Shown: positions 8,623 to 17,968, counted from the first letter of the stretch. The stretch is 64,000 nt of DNA from Acidovorax sp. MR-S7 (GCF_000400995.2 NZ_DF238999.1:1-64000), one strand, 5' to 3'. Translations and numbers: made by a program. Notes: generated from the letters alone by a model not told the origin.

Positions 8623-10472
8623 GGTGAGTCGGCCGAGGGATCTTCCCCCTCAGCCGCTCGCAGAACCGTACGTGACACTCTCGCGTCATACGGCTCCCGT
8701 CATCCAACCTGTGGCCCGGACACGCGCCAGTGATGGAACAGCATTGGTGCGACTGCTTGCATCTTGTCCAACCATTCGGCGCTCGCCCGCTTGCCGCGGT
8801 GAAGGGCCTTGTACTTTCGTCGGGCCCAACGTTCAAGCGCACGATCGATGTGCTGGAAGATGCCGAGCATGGCCGTCTTATAGAACGCGCCATAGTATTG
8901 CCACCACCCCTGTATCACCGGGTTGTATAGCCGAGCCACGTCGGCCAGCGTCACGTGGGTCTGGCGATTGAGTCGCCAGCGGCGCACCGCCTGCCGCATC
9001 CGCCGCAAGGCATCTTCACTCGCTCCCGGCAGGAAGCTCGTGAAGCGCTGGTCTTGCTTGCTGAGAGCCTTCCTTGGCCTGAACGTAAGGCCCAGGAAGG
9101 TGAAGCTCACATGCGGATGCTGTTCGGTGCGGTTGCTGTCCTTGCAGTACACGACCTGCGATTTCTCAGGATGCATCGTCAGCCCGCAGTCTGCCAGCCG
9201 TGACGCGATGGATCGCATCACGTACTCCGCCTGCTTCTGACTGCGGCAGTGAACCACCGCGTCGTCGGCGTACCTGGCGAACGGACAGTTCGGGCTGGTG
9301 CGCTGCATCCATGTGTCGAAGGCGTAGTGCATAAACAGGTTCATCAGGATGGGACTGACCACTCCGCCCTGCGGAGTTCCGCGTTCGCGTGGAACGCGAA
9401 CGCCGTCCTCCGTTTCGAACGGTGCAACCAGCCACCGTTCGATGTACAGAAGAATCCAGTCTTCCTTGATGTGGGCGCGCACCGCCTTCATCAGCAGCCC
9501 GTGATCGATCTGATCGAAGGCCGCCTTGATATCAAACTCCACGACCCAGTCGTATCGCCAGCAGCGTTCACGAGTGATCGCCACGGCTTGCTTCGCCGAC
9601 CTTCCCAGCCGATACCCATAGGAGTCCGGATGGAAGATCGAGTCCAGCTCTGGCTCGATGAGAAGCTTGACAACGGTTTGCGCAACACGGTCAGAGACCG
9701 TGGGCACTCCCAGCTTGCGCGTGCCGCCCGATGCCTTGGGAATCTCCACCTGCTTGACCGGCGGCGGGAAGTACGACCCCGACGACATAAGGTTTCACAG
9801 CTTGTACAAATTCTTCGACAGGTTCTGCTCGAAGTCGACGATGGTTTCATCGTCGATGCCGGCAGCACCGCGGTTGGCCTTGACCTGCTGGTATGCCTCC
9901 TATACCGTGCGCTTCGCTATGCCATAAGGTTTCGCCGAGGTCACGCTGCTCATCCCCGGAGGTTGGCAGCACTCGTCGGCAGGATAACGCCGCCCCTTCG
10001 CTCCACCCGCATTACAGGGGCTTCATCGCTACTACGAGAGGCTCCGCCCCTTGTCCCAGCATCGGTATTTTTCCTCATGGTGTTGGCCACTTGTCATTTC
10101 CCTTTGCATCTGGAACAAGGTTCTCACGTTCCGTACCAAAGCCTGTATTGAGCTCATGCCGCCTATACACCGGCTGCCATCGGGTCCGTAAGCAGGTAAC
10201 GCCCCGATTCGTCCTGAAGCCAATGGTCCACCTCAGTTTTGACAGCGCTTTAGGCATAACGATGCGTCGTCGGACGGTTTGCTTTCGCTCATCTTCTCAA
10301 TACTCACCTGCCATCCCTCAAGGGGCGACTTTCGCCCGGTCGCTCACCACCACGCCTTTTGAACGCAGCAGCACCGGGTGGTTTGAAGCCAACTGCTGCA
10401 AGCCGGCTTCGGGAGGCCTGCTCCCATCTTCAGTACAGCACCACAGGTCTGCCGCCTGTGTTCGTGACACAC
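8623..10472 (-). mobile_element. Group II intron inserted in the IS5-family transposase gene
   Basis: The two transposase halves (ending KKGNQW and restarting FGMKAH) are separated by about 1.85 kb containing a group II intron reverse transcriptase gene. The intron 5' end on the minus strand fits the GTGYG consensus (GTGTGTCACG from 10472). Joining 10473 to 8622 restores QWYFGMK, the usual family sequence. The GTGTGTG run leaves the splice point uncertain by a few bases, and the inferred 3' end (...CTCACC) departs from the usual AY ending. Confidence 0.7.
8700..9788 (-). CDS. ltrA: Group II intron reverse transcriptase/maturase, N-terminus lost to stop codons
   Basis: The 362-residue frame has reverse transcriptase blocks: VVEFDIKAAFDQIDH (first catalytic Asp), GTPQGGVVSPILMNL, and the YADD active site. 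It ends with the maturase X region (NPVIQGWWQYYGAFYKTAML). Family members are about 60-80 residues longer at the start. Those residues are present in the same frame just upstream (YQQVKANRGAAGIDDE, then NLYKL) but are cut by TGA at 9795-9797 and TAG at 9900-9902, both where relatives have tryptophan. The ATG at 9788 is therefore a secondary start and the enzyme is probably inactive. The endonuclease domain is short or absent. Confidence 0.8.
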   Translation of the reverse strand: MSSGSYFPPPVKQVEIPKASGGTRKLGVPTVSDRVAQTVVKLLIEPELDSIFHPDSYGYRLGRSAKQAVAITRERCWRYDWVVEFDIKAAFDQIDHGLLMKAVRAHIKEDWILLYIERWLVAPFETEDGVRVPRERGTPQGGVVSPILMNLFMHYAFDTWMQRTSPNCPFARYADDAVVHCRSQKQAEYVMRSIASRLADCGLTMHPEKSQVVYCKDSNRTEQHPHVSFTFLGLTFRPRKALSKQDQRFTSFLPGASEDALRRMRQAVRRWRLNRQTHVTLADVARLYNPVIQGWWQYYGAFYKTAMLGIFQHIDRALERWARRKYKALHRGKRASAEWLDKMQAVAPMLFHHWRVSGPQVG

Positions 10473-10979
10473 ACCACTGGTTGCCTTTCTTGCTCTGCTT
10501 CATCTGCGGGTCGCGTTCGCCCGAGGCATTCTTGGTCGAGCTGGGCGCGGCGATCAACGTGGCATCCACAGCAGTGCCGGCACGCAGCATCAAGCCCTTG
10601 GCGCCCAGCAATTCGTTGACCAGTGCCAGGATCTGCGGGGCCAGCTTGTGCTCTTCCAACAGCCGGCGAAAGCGCAGGATCGTGGTCTCGTCGGGCAGCG
10701 GCGTGTCCCAGTTCAGGCCCGCAAATTCGCGGAACAGCGGCACGTAGTGCAGCGACTCTTCCATAGCCGGATCGCTCAGCGTGAACCACTGCTGCATGAA
10801 TTGGATGCGCAGCATCGTCTCCACGGCAAACGGCGGGCGACCGCGTTTGCCTTCGGGCGCGTACGGCGTGATCAGACCGACCAGGGCTGCCCATGGCACC
10901 ACGCGCTCCATCTCTGCCAGGACTCGCGCTTGCGCGTGCGCTTGGTCGTCAGGTTCAGGCCCAGGTCCGCTTGCTTTAT
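10473..10979 (-). pseudogene. 5' exon of the IS5-family transposase gene, with lost start and frameshift
   Basis: This encodes the N-terminal half of the IS5-family transposase: ERVVPWAALVGLITPYAPEG, RPPFAVETMLRIQFMQQWF, then AGTAVDATLIAAPSSTKN with the first catalytic aspartate, ending KKGNQW at the intron. Upstream of the ATG at 10911 the normal N-terminus (KQADLGLNLTTKRTRKRE) is readable but in another frame: one base is missing near 10919, and the expected start codon is ATA at 10977-10979. Both defects would prevent normal expression. Confidence 0.75.
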
Positions 10980-11049
10980 GGCGTCGATTGTCTTTGCACG
11001 CATGTGCCCATCAGCACATCGCGGCGAGATTTACGCAGACTGTCCTTAA

Positions 11050-11300
11050 CGCCAACCAACTGCGCCGCAGGATGACGGTGGACTCGCAGATCAGCCCATG
11101 CAACGATGCGGTGGCCTTGCCGCCGGTCACCATCGAGTCTGGGCGCACTGCATCGACCTCGATGCCGGCGGTGTCCTTGTCGCCTGCGGCCGGCGCTATC
11201 CCCGGCCCCATCGAACTGGAAGTCTACGGTGCCAGGCTGAAGCTGCTGGGCTTTGCCATGGACGCCGGGCTGCCGGCCTCGTTTCAGCCGAACGAGCGAT
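11050..11300 (+). pseudogene. 3' part of the IS66-family tnpA remnant
   Basis: Continuation of the gene fragment at 7889-8030, with ANQLRRRM directly after the TTAA target duplication. A proline- and alanine-rich linker follows, then IELEVYGARLKLLGFAMDAG, resembling the C-terminal IEVEIxGAxLR strand pair of IS66 TnpA. The frame then drifts into unrelated sequence up to 11524. No tnpB or tnpC follows, so only a fragment of the IS66 element is left. Confidence 0.5.
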
Positions 11301-11538
11301 CGCCATGGCTCGGCGCCAGAGCTCGAAGAGCGCACGCGTGCAGCCGAAGGCAGACCACGCCCCTTCAGAAGTTCTTAACAATGCATTCCGAAAAAGCGAA
11401 TTCCCATTCCCCCAGGGATATCGCCAAAATCACCCGTAGTTCATCTCAGGCACTGCGCTCACCGAAGATGACTGGACGAAAAATCCCAACTCTGTGGCGT
11501 GGGCACCTTAATAAGGTCGACTAGACCAAAGGAGACAT

Positions 11539-12513
11539 ATGAGCAGCATCAATCGACGCATCTTCGTCAGTTCGTTGGGCTTGCCTGCGCTTCCTCTCGC
11601 GAGTAAGTCGTTTGCGGCGCCCTCAGCAAAGCCTTTGTACATCTATGTGCCTGCTCCTCCCGGCGGAGGGACGGATATGGCTGCGAGAGCCCTGGGACAA
11701 GCCATAACCAAACAGCAAGGCCGCACAGTCATTATCGAGAATCGGCCTGGTGCCTTCGGGATGATCGCAGCGCAAGGTGCGATGCGGGCGCCTGCTGACG
11801 GCAACACGCTGCTGATTACTCACACCGCTGCGATCTTGCTGCCCGCGATGCAGCGCAATTTGCTCGTTGACGTCACGCGCGAGTTCCAGCCGGTGTCGAT
11901 GGTATGCACAAGCTCCAACCTGTTGATCTGCCCGTCCAAACTTGGCGTTCGTAATCTCGCAGAATTCTTGGACTGGGCGAAAGGAAAGCCGGACGGAGCT
12001 TCGGTCGGCTCATTTGGTACGGGCAGCACTTCACATATCAATGTTGAACTGCTCAAGAAGACACTCCAGGGGAAGGTCACACACATTCCCTTTCAGGGTT
12101 CATCGCCACTTCTACAAGCATTGATTGGGGGCCAGTTGGACGCAGGCTTCAATGAACGTGCCACCATGCTCGGTCATGTAAAAAATCCCGCAATCAAGGT
12201 GTTGGCCACCACGGGCGAAAGCCGATCATCGCAACTTCCCGAGGTTCAGACAATGAAGGAGGCCGGATATGCAGGTTTCGAGCCGGCGGGCTTCATCGCT
12301 CTGTTTGCTCCAGCCAAGGTAGCCCCGGAAGTTGTGGCAGACCTATCGAGCAAAATTCAAGATTTGTACCAAGACGAAGGATTGCGCAACGCATTGCAGA
12401 CGCTTGGCTTCACCCCACAGAACGCATCTGCAAGCGGTCTAGCGGAGCTCATTTCGCGAGACAGACCTAAATGGGAATCCGTTATTCGCGATTCCAACAT
12501 TCGCATTGATTGA
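11539..12513 (+). CDS. Bug-family tripartite tricarboxylate transporter substrate-binding protein
   Basis: A 324-residue Bug receptor with a signal peptide (FVSSLGLPALPLASKSFA), the APPGGGTDMAARALG motif near 40, the VIIENRPGAFGMIAAQ motif and the THIPFQGSSPLLQALIGGQ motif. A strong AGGAGA lies 6 bp before the ATG. It is followed 13 bp later by an AhpD-like gene, probably in one transcript. No membrane subunits of a TTT carrier are nearby. Confidence 0.9.
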   Translation: MSSINRRIFVSSLGLPALPLASKSFAAPSAKPLYIYVPAPPGGGTDMAARALGQAITKQQGRTVIIENRPGAFGMIAAQGAMRAPADGNTLLITHTAAILLPAMQRNLLVDVTREFQPVSMVCTSSNLLICPSKLGVRNLAEFLDWAKGKPDGASVGSFGTGSTSHINVELLKKTLQGKVTHIPFQGSSPLLQALIGGQLDAGFNERATMLGHVKNPAIKVLATTGESRSSQLPEVQTMKEAGYAGFEPAGFIALFAPAKVAPEVVADLSSKIQDLYQDEGLRNALQTLGFTPQNASASGLAELISRDRPKWESVIRDSNIRID

Positions 12514-12526
12514 TCAGCGTTGACGT

Positions 12527-13153
12527 ATGAGCTTCCCCATGAAAGCAGCCACCTCCACTTCCATCGAAAAAATTGAGCACTCGCATAGCAAGTATAGAGA
12601 GGTCGTTGCTGAGAACGCACGATCGCATCTTGGCGAGCGAATGACAGCGATTTTGCGATTCGCGATCGCGCAGGCGATTCCCTGCCCAGACATGATTCCA
12701 GAGCTGAAGCAACAAGCGCTATCGGTAGCGAGCGCCGAAGAATTGCGGGAGGCGTCACTGGCTTCGGCGGCACTGCGCGCCGGAGCCGCTGTCGCGTACG
12801 GGCGCCTGGTCTTCAAATTTCTCGCAGGTGACGTGGCCAATGAAGGAGATTCGGCCCTAAATCAGTTGAGGAAAGATCGCCAATACATGACGCAGATGAG
12901 AAATGCCGATCCGTTGGCTTTCGACCGAATGGCGAGCTTCATGGCGAGTCTGCATGAGAAGAACATGGCTCTTTCACCCAAAGAATACGAACTGATCGCT
13001 ATAGCCTGCGCGACAGTGACGCAATGTGCTTATTGCCTCGAAAAGCACACTACCGATGCCGTCAAAGCTGGCGCCACCAATATTGAAATGGCGGGGGCAG
13101 TTCATATGGCCATCAGCATGCGCTTCGAAGCGTCCTTAGCGGAACTGCCCTGA
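12527..13153 (+). CDS. Carboxymuconolactone decarboxylase/AhpD-like protein
   Basis: A 208-residue protein with a C-terminal carboxymuconolactone-decarboxylase-type helical domain. It contains the redox motif CAYCLEKH near 165-172, the CxxC...H signature of AhpD-like proteins. The domain is preceded by about 110 residues that may be a second, motif-less copy of the fold (RMTAILRFAIAQAIPC). The fold is shared by gamma-carboxymuconolactone decarboxylases and thiol peroxidase partners; the CxxC favours a redox or alkylhydroperoxidase role. It follows a Bug gene by 13 bp. The C-terminus is a little short for the family. Confidence 0.7.
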   Translation: MSFPMKAATSTSIEKIEHSHSKYREVVAENARSHLGERMTAILRFAIAQAIPCPDMIPELKQQALSVASAEELREASLASAALRAGAAVAYGRLVFKFLAGDVANEGDSALNQLRKDRQYMTQMRNADPLAFDRMASFMASLHEKNMALSPKEYELIAIACATVTQCAYCLEKHTTDAVKAGATNIEMAGAVHMAISMRFEASLAELP

Positions 13154-13350
13154 GTCGCCTTCCTGGTTCGGTGCACTTAGAGAGCGTGGACAAGAAATGA
13201 ATCAGCCTCAAAAATTTGCGTGATATGCCGGACCACCCAGCAGCGATTCAAAGCTGAGCCGGAGGCCGCCCCTACCCTTGTGCGATGTTTGCCATTGGAC
13301 TTCGGCGTCCAGCCATTCCACCAGCGTGCATCAGGGCCTGCGGATAGCCC

Positions 13351-14271
13351 TCATCGCTCAGGGCCAGCCAGGATCTCCTTTGGCGGCGGCATCAAACAGC
13401 CGCGCTCCTGTGCCACCACCTCGCGCAAGAATGCCCATGTCGCACGCATCCTGGGAAGCTGTCTCACTTCCTCCGGCATCGACATCCAAAAGGTCCGTTG
13501 GAAGACAAGCTTATCGGGAATCAGTGCCTTCAAACGCGGGTCTCGGTCTGCCAGGAAGGCTGGAAGAACACACAGTCCTGCACCTGCCGCTGCGGCGTTA
13601 AGTTGGGCGACGACGCTGGTGCTTCTGAGTGTGAAGCGCTCGGGCGGGTCGATCTCGCTCACGAACTGTAACTGCTTGCTATACAGCAGGTCGTCTAAGT
13701 ATCCGATTAGCGCATGTTGCTTCAGATCGGCAGCAGTTTCGATTGGCGAATGCTTTGATAGATAAGCTTCCGAGCCGTACAGCCGCAAGACGTAGTCGCA
13801 CAGCTTAGTCACGACGAATGGCCCGCGGTTTGGGCGCTCCAAAGAGATCACGATGTCGGCTTCGCGGCGGGAGATGTTGACGACAGCCGACACAGCCACA
13901 AGTTCGATCGAAAGACTAGCGTGCTGTCCAGCAAACGTGCCTAGATGAGGAGCGAGGATCGCAGACCCGAACCCTTCGGTTGTGCCTACTCTGACGGTAC
14001 CGGCAAACTGGTCCTCCGCGCCCCCAGTGACACCTTCTATCCGCAATGCTGCCACCTCCATCGCCTGCACATCTGCGAGCAGCAGTTGCCCCGCATCGGT
14101 CATTTCCATGCCAGCCGGGGTCCGGACAAACAGCGTCGCGCTGACCTCCTTTTCCAGAGCCTGAACCCGACGAGAAACCGTCGCCTGATCAACACGCAAT
14201 CTGCGAGCGGCGGTAACGAGCTTACCGGTGCGAGCCAGTTCAAGGAAGTAACGCAAGTTGTCCCAATCCAT
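13351..14271 (-). CDS. LysR-family transcriptional regulator, likely of the mmsA-mmsB cluster
   Basis: A 306-residue LysR-type regulator. The HTH is NLRYFLELARTGKLVTAARRLRVDQATVSRRVQALEKE and the effector domain begins AGTVRVGTTEGFGSAILAP. The start ATG at 14271 is preferred to the TTG at 14280 because LysR proteins of this subgroup begin MDWDNLRYF. It is divergent from mmsA with about 105 bp between the starts, the usual layout for a LysR protein controlling its neighbour. Confidence 0.85.
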   Translation of the reverse strand: MDWDNLRYFLELARTGKLVTAARRLRVDQATVSRRVQALEKEVSATLFVRTPAGMEMTDAGQLLLADVQAMEVAALRIEGVTGGAEDQFAGTVRVGTTEGFGSAILAPHLGTFAGQHASLSIELVAVSAVVNISRREADIVISLERPNRGPFVVTKLCDYVLRLYGSEAYLSKHSPIETAADLKQHALIGYLDDLLYSKQLQFVSEIDPPERFTLRSTSVVAQLNAAAAGAGLCVLPAFLADRDPRLKALIPDKLVFQRTFWMSMPEEVRQLPRMRATWAFLREVVAQERGCLMPPPKEILAGPER

Positions 14272-14274
14272 ATC

Positions 14275-14317
14275 TTGCAATTTTGCAATGACCTAGTCAG
14301 TTTTGTCTATTGAACAA
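14275..14317. promoter_or_regulatory. Divergent LysR-mmsA promoter region with inverted repeats
   Basis: Two TTGCAA palindromes lie at 14275-14280 and 14283-14288. A TTGT-N7-ACAA repeat (14303-14317), close to the T-N11-A pattern of LysR operators, lies between the two divergent starts. These are the likely sites for autoregulation and for activation of mmsA. Visible repeats only; no binding data. Confidence 0.4.
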
Positions 14318-14377
14318 GCATTGGTGCAACAAGAAAATCAGTCTTCATCGTAACCAATTCTCTTGTCAGGAGTTTTC

Positions 14378-15889
14378 GTGTCCTCTAGTTCTAAGATTCC
14401 CGCCGTCAAACTGCTCATCAACGGAGAGTTCATCGAGTCGATGTCGGCTCAATGGCGCAACGTGGTCAACCCCGCCACGCAAGAGGTGCTGGCGCGCGTG
14501 CCGTTCGCCACGCCCGACGAGATCGACGCCGCCGTCGCCTCGGCCAAGGAAGCCTTCAAGACCTGGAAGAAGACGCCCATCGGCGCGCGCGCCCGCATCT
14601 TCCTGAAGCTGCAGCAGCTCATCCGCGAGAACATGAAGGAGCTGGCCGCGCTGCTGACGGCCGAACAGGGCAAGACCCTGCCCGACGCCGAAGGCGACGT
14701 GTTCCGCGGACTGGAGGTGGTGGAACATGCCAGCGCCATCGGCAACTTGCAGCTCGGCGAGCTGGCGAACAACGTCGCCAACGGCGTGGACACCTACAGC
14801 TTGCTACAACCGCTGGGCGTATGCGCGGGCATCACGCCATTCAACTTCCCGGCCATGATCCCGTTGTGGATGTTCCCCATGGCCATCGCCACCGGCAACA
14901 CCTTCATTCTTAAGCCCTCCGAGCAGGACCCTATGGTGACGATGCGCCTCGCCGAGCTGGCGCTGGAGGCGGGCATCCCCCCCGGAGTGCTCAACGTGAT
15001 CCACGGCGGCGAGGACGCAGTGAACGCCATCTGCGATCACCCGGACATCAGGGCCATCAGCTTCGTGGGATCCACAAAGGTCGGCACCCATGTGTACAAC
15101 CGCGCCAGCCTCGCCGGCAAGCGCGTGCAATGCATGATGGGCGCGAAGAACCATGCCATCGTGATGCCCGACGCGAACAAGGAGCAGACCCTCAACGCCC
15201 TGGCCGGCGCGGCCTTCGGCGCGGCGGGCCAGCGCTGCATGGCGCTGTCGGTGGCGGTGATGGTGGGCGAGGCGCAGAAGTGGATTCCCGAGCTGGTCGA
15301 GAAGGCCAAGACGCTCAAGGTGAGCGGCGGCACCGAGGCCGGCACCGACGTGGGCCCGCTGGTGTCGTGTGCAGCAAAGGACCGAGTGGAAGGTCTCATT
15401 GAGCGCGGCATCGCCGATGGCGCCACGCTGGAGCTGGACGGCCGCAAGCCTCAGGTGGCGAGCTACGAGAAAGGCAACTTCGTCGGCCCCACGGTGTTCT
15501 CTGGCGTGAAGGCCGGCATGAGCATCTACGAGCAGGAAATCTTCGGCCCGGTGCTGTGCCTGGTAGCCGCCGACGACATCGACGCAGCCATCGAGTTCAT
15601 CAACGCCAACCCCAACGGCAACGGCACCGCCATCTTCACGCAGTCGGGCGCGGCGGCGCGCAAGTTCCAGGAAGACATCGACGTGGGCCAAGTGGGCATC
15701 AACGTGCCGATCCCCGTGCCCGTGCCAATGTTCTCGTTCACCGGAAGCCGCGCCTCCAAGCTCGGCGACCTGGGCCCTTACGGCAAGCAGGTGGTGATGT
15801 TCTACACACAGACCAAGACCATCACCGCGCGCTGGTTCGACGACAGCACCACCAGCCACGGCGTTAATACAACCATCAGCTTGAAGTAA
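14378..15889 (+). CDS. mmsA: CoA-acylating methylmalonate-semialdehyde (malonate-semialdehyde) dehydrogenase
   Basis: A 503-residue aldehyde dehydrogenase that converts methylmalonate semialdehyde to propionyl-CoA, or malonate semialdehyde to acetyl-CoA, with NAD and CoA. Motifs: [31 protein letters not shown], the catalytic cysteine in [10 protein letters not shown], and the C-terminal [19 protein letters not shown]. The GTG at 14378 is chosen because AGGAG stands 6 bp before it; the family sequence starts soon after. It leads a cluster with the CoA hydrolase (12 bp gap) and mmsB. Normally part of valine catabolism; with this cargo it may instead finish oxidation of 3-hydroxypropionate or 3-hydroxyisobutyrate released from thioethers. 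Codon use is visibly more GC-rich than in the genes on either side. Confidence 0.93.
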   Translation: MSSSSKIPAVKLLINGEFIESMSAQWRNVVNPATQEVLARVPFATPDEIDAAVASAKEAFKTWKKTPIGARARIFLKLQQLIRENMKELAALLTAEQGKTLPDAEGDVFRGLEVVEHASAIGNLQLGELANNVANGVDTYSLLQPLGVCAGITPFNFPAMIPLWMFPMAIATGNTFILKPSEQDPMVTMRLAELALEAGIPPGVLNVIHGGEDAVNAICDHPDIRAISFVGSTKVGTHVYNRASLAGKRVQCMMGAKNHAIVMPDANKEQTLNALAGAAFGAAGQRCMALSVAVMVGEAQKWIPELVEKAKTLKVSGGTEAGTDVGPLVSCAAKDRVEGLIERGIADGATLELDGRKPQVASYEKGNFVGPTVFSGVKAGMSIYEQEIFGPVLCLVAADDIDAAIEFINANPNGNGTAIFTQSGAAARKFQEDIDVGQVGINVPIPVPVPMFSFTGSRASKLGDLGPYGKQVVMFYTQTKTITARWFDDSTTSHGVNTTISLK

Positions 15890-15901
15890 AGAGCGGTATC
15901 A

Positions 15902-17017
15902 ATGAAGAAGCCGGTCGTCATATTTGACTCTCTCACTGCAACCAACGGCACGCGCTTTGGGGTCGCCACACTCAACGCGCCCGCAGCCCTCAACGCGCTC
16001 TCGGTCGACATGGTGCGGCTGCTCACGCCGAAGCTGCGCGAGTGGGCGCAGGACAAGTCCATCGTCGGCGTGCTGCTGCAGGCCGCGGGCGACAAGGCCT
16101 TCTGCGCCGGCGGCGACCTGCGCCAGCTCTACCAGACGCTGCTGGACTGCGGCGAGGCCCGCAACGAATACGCCGAGCGCTTCTTCGGCGAAGAGTACGA
16201 GCTGGATCACCTGATCCACACCTTCCCCAAGCCCTTCCTGTGCTGGGGCCACGGCATCGTGATGGGCGGCGGCGTAGGACTGCTGGTGGGCGCCTCGCAC
16301 CGCGTCGTCACCGAGGGCAGCCGCATCGCCATGCCGGAGATCAACATCGGCCTGTACCCCGACGTGGGCGGCAGCTGGTTCCTGCGCCGGGCGCCGGGGC
16401 GCACGGGCCTGTTCCTGGCCTTCACGGCGGCGCAGGTCAACGGCAGCGACGCCGTCTTCGCCGGCCTGGCCGACGTGCTGGTGCCGCAGGCGTGCAAGGC
16501 GCAGGTGCTGGAGGCGATCGGCGCCACCGCCTGGCGCGGCGAGCAGCGCGCGGACTGCGCGCTGCTTTCGCGCATCCTCGCCGCGGCGGCCGAGGGCGCG
16601 CAACCGCCGGCCTCGAAGCTGCGCGAGCACTACGACAGCATCGAGGCGCTGATGGCCGGCGAGAGCCTGCTGGACATCGCGAAGCGCCTGCGTGCCGTGA
16701 CGTCCGACGACCCGTGGCTGCAGGGCGCGGCCAAGGCCTTCGCCAAGGGCGCGCCCAGCTCCATCGCGCTGACCTGGGAGCTGTGGCAGCGCGTGCCGCG
16801 CATGTCGCTGGCGGAGGTGTTCCGGCTCGAGTACTGGGCCTCGCTGGGCTTCTGCGCGCACAAGGATTTCGCCGAAGGCATCCGCGCCGTGCTGGTGGAC
16901 AAGGACCGCAACCCGAAGTGGCAACCCGCGACGCTCGAGGAGATCACGCCCGCCTTCGTCGAGGACCACTTCCGGCCGCGCGGCGAGATTGCCCCGGAAC
17001 TGGCGCGGCTGTACTAG
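15902..17017 (+). CDS. 3-hydroxyisobutyryl-CoA hydrolase (enoyl-CoA hydratase/isomerase family)
   Basis: A 371-residue crotonase-superfamily protein of the 3-hydroxyisobutyryl-CoA hydrolase type, which is longer than plain hydratases. Diagnostic motifs are FCAGGDLRQLY, GIVMGGGVGLLVGASHRV and MPEINIGLYPDVGGSWFL. The C-terminal half has the ECH_2 domain ending FVEDHFRPRGEI. It hydrolyses 3-hydroxyisobutyryl-CoA and also 3-hydroxypropionyl-CoA to the free acids, which MmsB then oxidises. It lies between mmsA and mmsB and was probably transferred with them as one block. Confidence 0.9.
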   Translation: MKKPVVIFDSLTATNGTRFGVATLNAPAALNALSVDMVRLLTPKLREWAQDKSIVGVLLQAAGDKAFCAGGDLRQLYQTLLDCGEARNEYAERFFGEEYELDHLIHTFPKPFLCWGHGIVMGGGVGLLVGASHRVVTEGSRIAMPEINIGLYPDVGGSWFLRRAPGRTGLFLAFTAAQVNGSDAVFAGLADVLVPQACKAQVLEAIGATAWRGEQRADCALLSRILAAAAEGAQPPASKLREHYDSIEALMAGESLLDIAKRLRAVTSDDPWLQGAAKAFAKGAPSSIALTWELWQRVPRMSLAEVFRLEYWASLGFCAHKDFAEGIRAVLVDKDRNPKWQPATLEEITPAFVEDHFRPRGEIAPELARLY

Positions 17018-17059
17018 CGCTTCGCATCAAACACCGTGAACAAACAAGGATACAGACAC

Positions 17060-17947
17060 ATGAAGATCGCATTCATCGGCCTCGGTAACATGGGTGGCCC
17101 CATGGCCATCAACCTCATCAAGGCCGGCCACAGCGTCAAGGCCTTCGATCTGAGCCAGGACTCCCTGGCCAAGGTCCAGGCCGACGGCGGCCAGGTGGCG
17201 GCCAGCGCGCAGGAGGCCGTTCAGGGCGCCGAGGCAGTCGTCACCATGCTGCCCGCGAGCCAGCACGTGGAGGGCCTGTTCCTCGGCAGCGGCAACCTGC
17301 TGGCCAGCATCGCCAAGGGCACGCTGGTGATCGACAGCTCCACGATCGCCGCGGCAACCAGCCAGAAGGTCGCCAAGGCGGCCGAGGCGGCGGGCATCGA
17401 CTTCATCGACGCGCCGGTCTCTGGCGGCACCGGCGGCGCCATCGCCGGCACGCTCACCTTCATGGTCGGCGGCAGCGACGCGGCCCTGGAGCGCGCCCGA
17501 CCCCTGCTGGAAAAGATGGGCAAGAACATCTTCCACGCCGGCGGCGTGGGCGCGGGCCAGACCGCCAAGATCTGCAACAACATGCTGCTGGGCATCCTAA
17601 TGATCGGCACCAGCGAGGCCATCGCCCTGGGCGTGGCCAACGGGCTCGACCCCAAGGTGCTCTCGGAAATCATGCGCCGCAGCTCCGGCGGCAACTGGGC
17701 GCTGGAGGTCTACAACCCCTACCCCGGCGTGCAGGAGGCCAGCGCCGCCACGCGCGGCTACACCGGCGGCTTCGGGACCGACCTGATGCTCAAGGACCTG
17801 GGCTTGGCGCAGGAGAACGCGATGACCGTGAAGGCCAGCACCCCGCTGGGCGGCATGGCGCGCGCGATCTACGCCGCGCACAGCATTGCGGGCCATGGCG
17901 GCGAGGATTTCGCCAGCATCATCAAGATGCTCCGCAAACTCGCATAA
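17060..17947 (+). CDS. mmsB: 3-hydroxyisobutyrate dehydrogenase
   Basis: A 295-residue NAD-dependent beta-hydroxyacid dehydrogenase. The N-terminal Rossmann motif is GLGNMGGPMAINLIKAGH. The substrate-binding segment FIDAPVSGGTGGA and the catalytic lysine in GQTAKICNNM follow. It oxidises 3-hydroxyisobutyrate to methylmalonate semialdehyde; homologues also use 3-hydroxypropionate. The ATG at 17060 is used because the Rossmann strand begins at once; a GTG at 17036 would add eight odd residues. It is third in the mms cluster. Confidence 0.92.
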   Translation: MKIAFIGLGNMGGPMAINLIKAGHSVKAFDLSQDSLAKVQADGGQVAASAQEAVQGAEAVVTMLPASQHVEGLFLGSGNLLASIAKGTLVIDSSTIAAATSQKVAKAAEAAGIDFIDAPVSGGTGGAIAGTLTFMVGGSDAALERARPLLEKMGKNIFHAGGVGAGQTAKICNNMLLGILMIGTSEAIALGVANGLDPKVLSEIMRRSSGGNWALEVYNPYPGVQEASAATRGYTGGFGTDLMLKDLGLAQENAMTVKASTPLGGMARAIYAAHSIAGHGGEDFASIIKMLRKLA

Positions 17948-17968
17948 CCAACTATCGGAGAAAGCAAA

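Larger units (their letters stand above)
8035..11045 (-). mobile_element. IS5-family insertion sequence with 4-bp TTAA target duplication, carrying a group II intron
   Basis: The left end reads GGAAGGTCTGCG and the right end, reverse-complemented, reads GGACAGTCTGCG (10 of 12 identical). Direct TTAA copies flank both at 8031-8034 and 11046-11049, matching the YTAR target of IS5-type elements. Between them lies a DDE transposase gene on the minus strand, split by an intron of about 1.85 kb. Without the intron the element would be about 1.16 kb, a normal IS5 size. The transposase is broken (lost start codon and a frameshift near its 5' end), so the element is probably dead. Confidence 0.8.

Noticed and set aside
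8063-8971. 302-codon plus-strand frame over the IS5/intron region
   Set aside because: Antisense to the IS5 transposase 3' exon and the intron-encoded protein.
14804-15859. 351-codon minus-strand frame opposite mmsA
   Set aside because: Composition dominated by Ala, Arg, His, Val and Gly; antisense to a strongly conserved gene.
16042-17088. 348-codon plus-strand frame overlapping the CoA hydrolase
   Set aside because: Arg-rich out-of-frame reading of the hydrolase gene with no motif.
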